DNA from: Chloroflexota bacterium
Lineage (GTDB): Bacteria; Chloroflexota; Dormibacteria; Dormibacterales; Dormibacteraceae
Length of the DNA: 39,070 nucleotides
Reading direction: 5' to 3'
Assembly (NCBI GenBank): GCA_005880175.1
Contig: VBJR01000063.1
Location: 1 to 39,070, forward strand
In this document: positions 7,255 to 15,465 of the stretch, one piece after another
Position numbering within the stretch: the first letter of the stretch is position 1
Layout of the letters: every line of letters begins with the position of its first letter
Translations under genes and position numbers: made by a program
Notes under the pieces: generated by a model
Seen by the model: only the letters and a program-made list of their open reading frames with translations
Databases searched by the model: none
Told to the model about the DNA's origin: nothing

Positions 7255-10144
7255 GTGACGACGACGCCCTTTGTCGGCCGGGAGAGCGAGCTCGCCGCGC
7301 TGACCGCCGATCTCGACACCGCACTCGACGGCCGCGGCGGCGTCGTGCTGCTCGGCGGCGAGGCGGGGATCGGCAAGACCCGGCTGGTCGAGGAGCTGGC
7401 GGCCGCGGCGGCCGGTCGCGGCGCGCTGGTCCTGTGGGGCCGCTGCTGGGAGGGCGAGGGCGCCCCCGCGTTCTGGCCCTGGGTGCAGGTCGTCCGCGCG
7501 TACGTCCAGGCCAGCGACCCGGACGCGCTGCGGCAGGACATGGGCGCGGGCGCCTCCGACATCGCGCAGCTGGTGCCGGCCCTCCGCGACCGCCTGCCGG
7601 GCCTGCCCGCGCCGCCCGCGAGCGAGCCGGCCGCTCGTCGTCGTCCTCGACGACCTGCACGGCGCCGACGCCCCGTCGCTGGCCATGCTGCGGTTCGTGG
7701 GCCGGGAGGTCGAGCCGGCCGGCCCGCTGGTCGTCGGCATCTACCGCGACGACGAGGTGGACCGGACGCACCCGCTGGTGGCGGCGCTCGCCGACCTGAC
7801 GCGCGGGCCGCGCCGCCGCCGGCTGCTGCTCCGCGGCCTGGACCAGCGGGACGTGGCCAGCTTCGTGACGCTGGAGGCCGGCGCGGAGCCGCCGCCGGAG
7901 CTGGTCGCCGCCGTGCACCAGCAGACCGACGGCAACCCGTTCTTCGTCACGGAGGTCGTGCGGCTGCTGGCCGGCCAGGGCCGGCTCCATACCGCCGCGG
8001 GCGGCGCCGGCGTGCTCGCGGCCGGGCTGCCGGAGGGAGTCCGGGACGTGGTGGCCGCCCGGCTCGCTCGCCTGTCCCGGCCGTGCCAGTGCGTCCTGGA
8101 GGTCGCGGCCGTCGTCGGCCGCGACTTCGAGCTGCGCGTCCTGCAGCCGGCCACCGGCCTGCCCGCGGACCGGCTGCTCGCGCTGCTGGAGGAGGCCGAG
8201 TCGGCGCGCGTCGTCGGCGCCGTCCCGGAGGCGCTGGGCCGCTGGCGCTTCGCCCACGCCCTGGTCCGCGAGGTCCTGTACGAGGGTCTGCCGGCCGCCC
8301 GCCGCGTCGCGCTGCACGGTCGCGCCGGCGAGGCCCTGGAGGCCGTGCACGCCGGGGATCCCGGCCCCCACCTGGCCGAGCTGGCCCACCACTACGTCGC
8401 CGCCGCGCCCGACGGGCAGGTGGCCAGGGCGGTGCGGGTCGCGGCCCAGGCCGGCCGGCGCGCGCTGGACCTGCTGGCCTGGGAGGAGGCCGGCTCGCTG
8501 TTCGAGCGCGGCCTGGCGGCCCTGGAGCTGGACGAGCGGCCGGACCAGCGCCAGCGCTGCGATCTGCTGCTGGGCATCGGCGAGGCCCGGATGGCGGCCG
8601 GGGACGTGCCCGCCGCCCGGGCCGCGTACCAGCGGGCGGCCGAGCTGGCCCGCGCCATCGGCGCTCCGGAGGCGCTGGCCAGGGCCGGGCTCGGCCTCGG
8701 CCTCGTGGTCCCCGGCGGCGCCGTGGACCCGGTCGAGGTCGAGCTGCTGGAGGAGGCCCGGGAGGCGCTCGCGGGCATGGAGAGCCCGCTCCGGGCCCGG
8801 GTGCTGGCCCGGCTCGCCCGGGCGCTGACGTTCTCGGCCCAGGCGGGGCGCCGGCTCGCGCTCAGCGCCGAGGCCGTCGCGATGGCCCGGCGGCTTGGCG
8901 ACGACGCCACGCTGGCCGCCGTCCTGTTCGACCGCCACATGGCGGTCTGGGGCGCCGACCCGCCCGCCACCTCGGAGGAGCGGCTCGCGATGGCGACCGA
9001 GGTGGTCGCCCTCGCCGAGCGACTGGGCGACCGCGCGATGGCGCTGCGCGGCCGCGGCCTGCGCGGCGTGGACCTGCTGGAGATGGGCGACCTGGCCGGC
9101 TTCGACGCCGACCTGGCCGCGGCCGAGCGGACCGCCCGCGAGCTCCGACAGCTCGACTACACGTGGCAGCTGCCGCTCGCCCGGGCGGCGCGCGCCGCGA
9201 TGACGGGCGACTTCGACGACGCCGAGGAGCTGGCCGCCAGGGCCCTGGCGACCGGTCGCCGGGCCGGCGACGGCGCGGTCGAGATCTTCCACGCGGGCGT
9301 CGTGGTGTCCCTCAACCTGATGCGGGGCCGCATCGGCGAGGAGCTGGAGGTGGCCCGGGGGGCGGCCGCCCGCTTCCCGGCGATGCCCGTGTTCCGGGCC
9401 ACGCTGGCCGCCGCGCTGGCGTCCGCGGGCCACTTCGACGAGGCCCGGTTCGAGGTCCACCAGCTGGTCGCCCACGACATGGCGGCGCTGCCCCGCAACC
9501 CGGGCTGGCGGGCCAGCCTGGCCGTGCTCGCCGTGGCCTGCCACTACATCCGGCAGAAGGAGGCGTCCGCCCGGATCCACGAGCTGCTGCTGCCGTACGC
9601 CTCGCGCACGATCGCGAGCGGACGATTCGGCAGCTTCCACTTCGGGCCGGTGTCGTTCCACCTGGGGCTGCTCGCGCTCACCCTCGGGCGCGCGGAGGAG
9701 GCGGCCGGCCGGTTCGCGCACGCGGCCCAGCTCGCGGAGCGGATGCGGTCACGGCCCATGGTCGCCCTGAGCCGCGAGGGACAGGCGCGGGCGCTGATCG
9801 TCCTGGGCCGGCCGGACGACCGCCGGCAGGCCGTCACGCTGCTGGACGCCGCCGCCACCACGGCCCGGCAGATCGGCATCCACGGGCTCGTCGAGCGGGC
9901 CCAGATGCTGCGCGCGGTGGCCCTGCGCCCGGCCCCGTCCGTGTGGCCGGCCGGGCTGAGCAGCCGGGAGGTCGAGGTCCTGCGCCTGATCGCCGAGGGC
10001 CGCAGCAACCGCGCGATCGCCGAGGCGCTGTTCATCAGCCCCAACACCGTGCTGCACCACGTGAGCAGCATCTTCGCCAAGACCGGCGTGGCCAATCGGG
10101 CCGAGGCCGCCGCGTACGCGATCCGCCAGGGCCTCACCGGATAG
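7255..10144 (+). CDS. LuxR-family transcriptional regulator with N-terminal AAA ATPase (frame broken near 7630)
   Basis: A large MalT/LAL-type regulator. The first frame (7255 to about 7630) reads VTTTPFVGRESELAAL, Walker A GEAGIGKT, then WGRCWEGEGAPAFWPW. From about 7632 the protein continues in another frame as RPLVVVLDDLHGADAPSL (Walker B), GIYRDDEV, QQTDGNPFFVTEVVRLL, a long helical TPR-like region, and a C-terminal LuxR HTH (LSSREVEVLRLIAEGRSNRAIAEALFISPNTVLHHV). The second frame is uninterrupted to 10144. Family members have about 20 residues (ARFRLFDAVAAFLR-like) between the two parts; these are absent, so a deletion of roughly 60 nt caused the shift, not a single-base error. GTG 7255 is chosen on the leaderless -10 box. 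The signal sensed is unknown. Confidence 0.85.
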
Positions 10145-10234
10145 CAGCATCCTGCCATCCGGCGGCGCCCGCCCCCGGGAGCCGGGTTTCGAAAAACCAC
10201 TGCATCCTCCGATGCCGGGCGACCTCGGGACCCG

Positions 10235-10240
10235 GATAGT
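10235..10240 (+). promoter_or_regulatory. -10 box of leaderless promoter for the class V aminotransferase
   Basis: GATAGT ends 10 bases before ATG 10251; the only purine-rich stretch abuts the start codon. The 106-bp gap after the preceding gene and this box suggest independent transcription from the upstream regulator. Confidence 0.4.
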
Positions 10241-10250
10241 CCGGGGCAGG

Positions 10251-11948
10251 ATGACCACGACGGAACGGGCCGCGGCGACGGGCCTGGTCGAGCGGATCAG
10301 GGAGTCGGTGATCGGCGACGGCCTGGCGCTGCCCGGCCCCTACGGACCCCGGCCGCTCGTCTACGCCGACCACACCGCGTCGGGCCGGGCGCTCGGGTTC
10401 ATCGAGGACGCGATCCGGGCCGACGTGCTGCCCTGGTACGCGAACACCCACACGGAGGCATCGGCCACCGGCCGGCACACCACGCGGCTGCGGGAGCAGG
10501 CCCGCCGCATCGTCCACGAGGCGCTCGGCGCCGGCGACGAGCACGCAGTGATCTTCACCGGGTCCGGGACGACGGGCGCGGTGGACCGGTTCCTGCGCAT
10601 CCTCGGGCTGCGCATCCCGTCGGAGCTGGACCGGCGGCTGGGCCAGGCCGCGACCGTGCCAGCGGAGCGGCGCCCGGTCGTCTTCGTCGGGCCGTACGAG
10701 CACCACTCCAACGAGCTGCCCTGGCGGGAGTCGGTCGCCGACGTGGTCGCGATCGCCGAGGACCCGCGGGGTCGGATCGACCTGGCCCACCTGGAGCGCG
10801 AGCTGGTCCGGCACGCGGGTCGGCCGCTGCGGATCGGGTCGTTCAGCGCCGCCTCCAACGTCACCGGCCGGATCACCGACGTGGACGCCGTCTCCGAGCT
10901 GCTGCACGGCCACGGCGCGCTCGCCTGCTGGGACTACGCCACGGCCGCGCCCCACGTGGAGATCCGCCTGCGCCCGCCGGCGGGCCGGCGGCTGGCCGGC
11001 AAGGACGCCGTGTTCCTCTCGCCGCACAAATTTCCGGGAGGCCCGGGCACCCCCGGCGTCCTCGCGGTTCGTCGCGACCTGGTGCGCGGCCGCGTCCCGA
11101 CCGTTCCCGGCGGAGGCACGATCACGTACGTCCACGCCGCCGGCCAGCACTACCTGGCCGAGGCGTCGCACCGCGAGGAGGGCGGCACCCCGGCGATCGT
11201 GGAGTCGATCCGGGCCGGGTTGGTCCTCCGGCTCAAGGAGGCCGTCGGCTCGGCGACGATCGTCGAGCGGGAGGCGAGCTTCACCCGCCGCGCCATCGCG
11301 TCGTGGCGCGCCAACCCGGCGCTGGAGCTGCTGGGCGACCTGGACGACGACCGCCTCCCGATCGTCTCGTTCGTCGTGCGCGGGCGGGCCGGCCGGCGGC
11401 TGCACCACAACTTCGTGGTCGCCCTGCTCAGCGACCTGTTCGGCATCCAGACGCGGGGCGGGTGCTCGTGCGCCGGGCCCTACGGTCACCGGCTGCTCGG
11501 CATCGACCTCGACCGGGCCCACGAGCTGGCCGGCCAGGCGGTGGACGGCTGGCTGGGGATCAAGCCCGGCTGGACGCGCCTGAGCTTCAGCTACTACCTG
11601 TCCGAGCCGGCGTTCGCGTACATCGTGGAGGCGGTGCACCTGGTGGCGTCCCACGGCGCCAGGCTGCTGCCCGACTACCGGTTCGATCCCCGCTCCGGGC
11701 TGTGGAGCCACCGCGACGCGCCGCCGCCGGCCGGGGACCTGGCCGACCTCGCGGTCGCCGGCCCGGCGAGCGGGCCCCGTCCCGCCGCCTCCGACGGCGA
11801 GCTGGCCGGCTACCTGCGGGAGGCCGCCGCCGTGCTGTCCGACCCGCGCCTGGCCGGCATCCGGCCGGGCGCCGTCCTCGGCGAGCCGCTCGAGCGCCTG
11901 CGCTGGTTCGAGCTGCCCGCCGTCTGTCTCCGTGGCGGTGCGCGGTGA
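10251..11948 (+). CDS. Class V aminotransferase family protein (PLP-dependent, cysteine-desulfurase-like fold)
   Basis: A 565-aa enzyme. The family core is complete: LVYADHTASGRALGFIE near the N-terminus, WYANTHTEASATGRHTTRLREQAR, FTGSGTTGAVDRFL, the substrate/PLP segment EHHSNELPWRE, SNVTGRITDVDAV, the aspartate of CWDYATAAPHVEI, and the PLP lysine K260 in FLSPHKFPGGPGTPGVL. VPTVPGGGTITYV, SHREEGGTPAIVESI and GGCSCAGPYGHRLLGIDLD follow. The cysteine pair in GGCSCAGPYG is typical of this subgroup. The last ~90 residues (after LLPDYRFDPRSGLWSHR) form a low-complexity Ala/Gly/Pro-rich tail before a final helix. The reaction is unknown; desulfurase, lyase or aminotransferase activity are all possible. 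Its stop overlaps the methyltransferase start (GTGA), so the two are translationally coupled. Confidence 0.85.
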   Translation: MTTTERAAATGLVERIRESVIGDGLALPGPYGPRPLVYADHTASGRALGFIEDAIRADVLPWYANTHTEASATGRHTTRLREQARRIVHEALGAGDEHAVIFTGSGTTGAVDRFLRILGLRIPSELDRRLGQAATVPAERRPVVFVGPYEHHSNELPWRESVADVVAIAEDPRGRIDLAHLERELVRHAGRPLRIGSFSAASNVTGRITDVDAVSELLHGHGALACWDYATAAPHVEIRLRPPAGRRLAGKDAVFLSPHKFPGGPGTPGVLAVRRDLVRGRVPTVPGGGTITYVHAAGQHYLAEASHREEGGTPAIVESIRAGLVLRLKEAVGSATIVEREASFTRRAIASWRANPALELLGDLDDDRLPIVSFVVRGRAGRRLHHNFVVALLSDLFGIQTRGGCSCAGPYGHRLLGIDLDRAHELAGQAVDGWLGIKPGWTRLSFSYYLSEPAFAYIVEAVHLVASHGARLLPDYRFDPRSGLWSHRDAPPPAGDLADLAVAGPASGPRPAASDGELAGYLREAAAVLSDPRLAGIRPGAVLGEPLERLRWFELPAVCLRGGAR

Positions 11949-12676
11949 GCACGTACGTGTTCAGCCCGGAGTGGGCGAGGGAGCGCGATCGCCTGCTGGC
12001 GCTCGAGGAGCTCTTCGACGACGCGTCCGCGCGCCACCTGGCCGGCCCGGAGCGCGTCGGCCCGACCGGTCGCGTGGTGGCGACGGACGTGGACCCGCGC
12101 TTCATCGACGCGCGCGGCCTCGACAACGTCGAGGTCCGCCGCCACGACATCCTGACCGACCCGCTCGAGGAGGGCGCGTTCGACGTGGCCCACGCGCGGG
12201 CCGTGATCGAGCACGTCGCCGACCACCGGGGCGCGCTGCGGCGCGTGGTCGCCGCCCTGCGCCCCGGCGGGTGGGCGGTCATCGAGGACTCGCACTTCGG
12301 CGGCCCGATGGCCGCGGCGCTGGGCTGCTACGTCCATCCGGCCGAGCACGGTCCGCTGGTCGGGCACCTGTACCGGGCGGTGGACACGCTGTTCTCGGCC
12401 GCCGGCGCCGACGCCAGCTTCGGCCCGCGGCTGCTCGGCGAGCTCGAGGCGGTGGGTCTGGAGGGCGTGGGCGGGGTCGTGCACGCCCCGCTCGTGGCCG
12501 GCGGGACCGACAACTGGGCCCGCGGCAGCCTGGAGCAGCTCGGCCCTCGCCTCGTCGCCGCCGGCCTGGCCACGACGGACGACGTGGACCGCTTCATGGC
12601 CATGGCGGACGACCGCGCGAGCTCCTACGCGCCGCCGTTCATGGTCACGGCCTGGGGCCGCCGGCCGATGGCCTGA
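11945..12676 (+). CDS. Class I SAM-dependent methyltransferase lacking motif I (in-frame deletion)
   Basis: A 243-aa protein starting at GTG 11945, four bases inside the aminotransferase stop. It reads STYVFSPEWARERDRLLALEELFDDASARHLAG, then goes directly to PERVGPTGRVVATDVDPRFID (motif II region), VEVRRHDI, GAFDVAHARAVIEHVADH and LRPGGWAVIEDSHFGG. Related methyltransferases have about 20-25 residues between HLAG and RVGPTGRVVATD, including the glycine-rich SAM-binding motif I (CLEVGxGxGS-type). That block is absent at about 12041-12052 while the frame is kept. As written the protein should not bind SAM. Given the similar scars elsewhere in this window, the loss is probably an assembly or deletion artefact. 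The coupling suggests it modifies a substrate or product of its aminotransferase neighbour. Confidence 0.82.
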   Translation: MSTYVFSPEWARERDRLLALEELFDDASARHLAGPERVGPTGRVVATDVDPRFIDARGLDNVEVRRHDILTDPLEEGAFDVAHARAVIEHVADHRGALRRVVAALRPGGWAVIEDSHFGGPMAAALGCYVHPAEHGPLVGHLYRAVDTLFSAAGADASFGPRLLGELEAVGLEGVGGVVHAPLVAGGTDNWARGSLEQLGPRLVAAGLATTDDVDRFMAMADDRASSYAPPFMVTAWGRRPMA

Positions 12677-12689
12677 CCCGCGGGGGCGG

Positions 12690-12695
12690 TACCCT
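12690..12695 (+). promoter_or_regulatory. -10 box of leaderless promoter for the 12703 gene
   Basis: TACCCT ends 7 bases before GTG 12703. No Shine-Dalgarno sequence. Confidence 0.45.
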
Positions 12696-12702
12696 GCCGC
12701 TG

Positions 12703-13869
12703 GTGCACGATGCCGTTCGGGCCAGCCAGGAGCGGTGGCGGGGGACCAGGAGCTTCCTCAACCAGCACCGCCCGAGCCTGGTCGCCGCCGCCGCGCGGCT
12801 CTACCCGGACGTTCCCCGCATCCCGGGGACGCTGCTCCTCTCGCGTCCGGAGTGGCGGCCGGCGCGTCCCCTCGACCTCCGCGACCTGCCGCTCCGCTGG
12901 GACGCCGTGGCGCCGGCCGCCACGACCGCCGGCGGCGAGCCGGAGACCCTGCCGGTGCGGCCGCTCCAGGCCGCCGGCAGGCCGTTCGACACGTACGCGG
13001 ACGCCATGGCCGCGCTGGACCGCCCGCGCCTCTTCGAGAACCGGCCGGCGTACCGGCTCCTCGCCGCCGACCTCGGCGCCGCGCCGTCCCTCACGTTCGC
13101 CGCCGGCCGCTACTTCGACGTCCTGAACGTCGCCGAGGCGGTGGGCCACGAGTACGCGGACCGGGCGCGCGCCGGCGCCGCGCCCGGCTGGCACGACCTG
13201 CCGCTCCGCGCCCGCCTCGGCGACCCGTTCGACCTGGTCGGGCGTCCGCTGATGGTCGCCATGGCCGCGCTGACGCTGCGGCGCGACCCGGCGACCGGCG
13301 ACGCCACCTTTGTCATGCACTGGCGCGACCCGCGGCGCGTGGCGTCGGGAGGCGGCCTGTACCAGGTGATGCCGGTCGGCGTGTTCCAGCCCACCGGCGA
13401 GTCGGAGGCGGACCGCGCGAACGACTTCGACCTCTGGCGCGGGCTCGTGCGCGAGTACGCGGAGGAGTTCCTGGGCGCGGCCGAGCTGACCGGGGAGGCG
13501 GGCGGCGTGCTGGACTACGAGGCGTGGCCGTTCTTCCAGGCGATGTGTCGCGGCCGCGCCGAGGGCATGGTGCGGGTGCACTGCCTCGGCGTCGGCATCG
13601 ACCCGCTGACCCTCGTCGCCGACATCCTGATCGCGGCCGTGTTCGACGCCGGCGCGTTCGACGACGTGCTCGGCGGAGTGGTCAGCGCGAACGAGGAGGG
13701 CCGGGTGGTCACCGCCGGCGACGGGCAGGGCATCGCGTTCACGGAGCGCGCCATCGGCGAGTTCCTGCGCGACAAGCCGATGCAGCCGGCCGGGAGCGCG
13801 GTCCTCGCGCTGGCCCTCGAGCACCGCGACGCGCTGCTGGCGCCGATGCCGGAGACCCGCCGCCTCTAG
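12703..13869 (+). CDS. Conserved actinobacterial protein of unknown function
   Basis: A 388-aa soluble protein started at leaderless GTG 12703. The pattern RPAYRLLAADLG, LTFAAGRYFDVLNVAEAVGHEYADRA, LPLRARLGDPFDLVGRPLMVAMAALTLRRD, FVMHWRDPRRVASGGGLYQVMPVGVFQPTGES, NDFDLWRGLVREYAEEFLG, VLDYEAWPFFQAM and VHCLGVGIDPLTLVADILIAAVF matches a family I know from streptomycetes. There it often appears as a C-terminal part of, or neighbour to, XRE regulators and carries no assigned function. The FVMHWRDP...EEFLG region loosely resembles a Nudix-type arrangement, but no proper Nudix box is seen. No HTH is visible in this copy. It ends with FTERAIGEFL-DKPMQPAGSA and lies convergent to the XRE-type regulator. 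Confidence 0.75.
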   Translation: MHDAVRASQERWRGTRSFLNQHRPSLVAAAARLYPDVPRIPGTLLLSRPEWRPARPLDLRDLPLRWDAVAPAATTAGGEPETLPVRPLQAAGRPFDTYADAMAALDRPRLFENRPAYRLLAADLGAAPSLTFAAGRYFDVLNVAEAVGHEYADRARAGAAPGWHDLPLRARLGDPFDLVGRPLMVAMAALTLRRDPATGDATFVMHWRDPRRVASGGGLYQVMPVGVFQPTGESEADRANDFDLWRGLVREYAEEFLGAAELTGEAGGVLDYEAWPFFQAMCRGRAEGMVRVHCLGVGIDPLTLVADILIAAVFDAGAFDDVLGGVVSANEEGRVVTAGDGQGIAFTERAIGEFLRDKPMQPAGSAVLALALEHRDALLAPMPETRRL

Positions 13870-14000
13870 CGTCCGGCAACGTACGGCCGCGACTGTACGG
13901 GTGTCCGTGGTCACCCGGGCGGCGGCTGCTCAGACTGGCTGTCGAGCACCGACCCGCTGGTCGAGCTCACTTCCCACCGACTCACCGTCGCATCGTGGGG

Positions 14001-14023
14001 GGCCGGCGCGACGTGCGCCGGCC
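14001..14023. terminator. Bidirectional hairpin terminator
   Basis: A 9-bp perfect inverted repeat (14001-14009 with 14015-14023), extendable by a flanking GGG/CCC with one bulge, sits between convergent genes ending at 13869 and 14030. Its position directly behind the XRE-type gene implies that the short C-terminus of that gene is its real end. Confidence 0.65.
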
Positions 14024-14029
14024 GCCCGA

Positions 14030-15379
14030 CTACGTCAGGTCGCCGAGCCGACCGTGCGCTCGCGACGTGGCGTCCGCCTCGCCGGCCGCGCGCAGCAGCT
14101 CGCGGCCGAACGCCCGCGTCGTCTCCAACATGCCGAACCGCAGCTCGTCGGAGCGCCGGTCACGCCGCACCAGGTGGACGTCCAGCAGGCCCGCCGCCAG
14201 CTGGAGGAGCTCGCCGTCCAGCGGTCCCGCCGCCTCGTACACCGCCCGCACCGCGGACAGGGTCGGGCTGCCGTCGAAGACCGACAGCCGGCGGAACAGC
14301 GCCCGCTCCTCCTCCGAGAGCAGCTCGTAGCTCCGCCGCAGCGTGTCCCGCATCGTGCGCTGGTGCTCCGGCAGGTCCTGCGCGCCCTGGGTCAGCAGGT
14401 CGAGGCGCCGCTCCCGCAGCTGCGCGTCCAGCGCCTCCGGCGAGAGCATCCGGACCCACGGCGCCGCCAGCTCCAGCGCCAGCGGCAGGCCGTCCAGCGC
14501 GGCGCAGATCCCGGCGATGGCGGGGGCCTCGGCGCCGCCGAGCCGGAGCTCCGGGGCGGCGGCCAGGGCCCGCTCGGCGAACAGCCCCGCCGCGGGCGCC
14601 GCGCCCAACGGCTGCACCGCGAGCTCGTGCTCGCCCCTGATCCGCAGCGGCCGCCGGCTCGTCACCAGGAGTGTGAGCTCGGTGCACCGCGCCAGCAGCT
14701 CGGCGAGCAGGGACGCGGCGGGGACGAGGAGCTCGAAGTCGTCCACGACCAGGAGCAGCCGGCGCGAGCCGATGCGCGCGGCCAGGCGGTCCACCAGCGG
14801 CTGCGGTCCGGCCGGCGCGCCCAGCGCCACCGCGATCGCGCAGCCCGCCATGTCGGGGCCGGAGAGCGCGGCCAGGGAGGCGAGCACCACCTCCTCGAAC
14901 TCGCCCGCCAGCTCGTGCGCCACCTGCAGCGCGAGCCGGCTCTTGCCCACGCCCGCCGGGCCCGTGATCGTGACCAGCCGGACGTCCGCCCTGCCGACGA
15001 GCTCCCGGGCGCGCTCCAGGTCGGCGTCGCGCCCGATCAGCCGCGTCGGCGGCAGCGGGACCTCGCCCTGCGGCATCGTTGACGCCGGCCGGAGCTGGGG
15101 CCCGCGACCGGGCAGTGGCGTCTGCGCCAGCAGCGCGTCGCGTTCGGGGGCGGCGAGCCCCAGCGCGTCGGCCAGCAGCGCCCGGGTCGCCCGGCGGGGA
15201 TGCCGCCGAAAGCCTCGCTCCAGCGCGCTGATCGCCTCCACGCTGAGCCCGGAGCGGTCGGCGAGCTCCTCCTGCGTCAACCGTGCACGCAGGCGCAGCC
15301 GCCGCAGCAGCCGCGCGAACGGCGGCGTCGTCGGGGCCGGGCCCCCCGGAACGCCGCCGTACCGGATCCTTTCCTGCAC
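14030..15379 (-). CDS. XRE-type HTH regulator with NB-ARC-like ATPase (AfsR-like, no TPR tail)
   Basis: About 449 aa from GTG 15379 (AAGG five bases upstream); an in-frame ATG at 15433 would add 18 residues, and the choice is uncertain. The XRE HTH is ARLTQEELADRSGLSVEAISALERGFRRHPRRATRALLADALGL. The ATPase follows: LPPTRLIGRDADLERARELV, Walker A GPAGVGKS, Walker B LLLVVDDFELLVP, TSRRPLRIRGEHELAVQPL, then GICAALDGLPLALELAAPWVRMLSPEALDAQL and FRRLSVFDGSPTLSAV. Relatives normally continue with 200-500 residues of TPR; this one stops soon after FGMLETTRAFGRELLRAAGEADATSRAH. A short stretch after ELAVQPL also looks about 10-15 residues shorter than usual. It is divergent from the AAA regulator at 15466. 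Confidence 0.82.
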   Translation of the reverse strand: MQERIRYGGVPGGPAPTTPPFARLLRRLRLRARLTQEELADRSGLSVEAISALERGFRRHPRRATRALLADALGLAAPERDALLAQTPLPGRGPQLRPASTMPQGEVPLPPTRLIGRDADLERARELVGRADVRLVTITGPAGVGKSRLALQVAHELAGEFEEVVLASLAALSGPDMAGCAIAVALGAPAGPQPLVDRLAARIGSRRLLLVVDDFELLVPAASLLAELLARCTELTLLVTSRRPLRIRGEHELAVQPLGAAPAAGLFAERALAAAPELRLGGAEAPAIAGICAALDGLPLALELAAPWVRMLSPEALDAQLRERRLDLLTQGAQDLPEHQRTMRDTLRRSYELLSEEERALFRRLSVFDGSPTLSAVRAVYEAAGPLDGELLQLAAGLLDVHLVRRDRRSDELRFGMLETTRAFGRELLRAAGEADATSRAHGRLGDLT

Positions 15380-15452
15380 TTCGACCTTGGGGCGTGACGC
15401 GCCCGGCTCGCCGTGTGCCGCCTCCCGGCACATCTGTCGGCCGCGCTTGGCC

Positions 15453-15458
15453 TATCGT
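15453..15458 (+). promoter_or_regulatory. -10 box of leaderless promoter for the AAA regulator
   Basis: TATCGT ends 7 bases before TTG 15466. It supports that rare start codon over any other, since no ATG or GTG lies near in this frame. Confidence 0.5.
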
Positions 15459-15465
15459 TGGTCTG

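Noticed and set aside
7238..9721. 827-codon minus-strand frame opposite the LuxR-type regulator
   Set aside because: Low-complexity shadow of the coding strand, without recognisable motifs.
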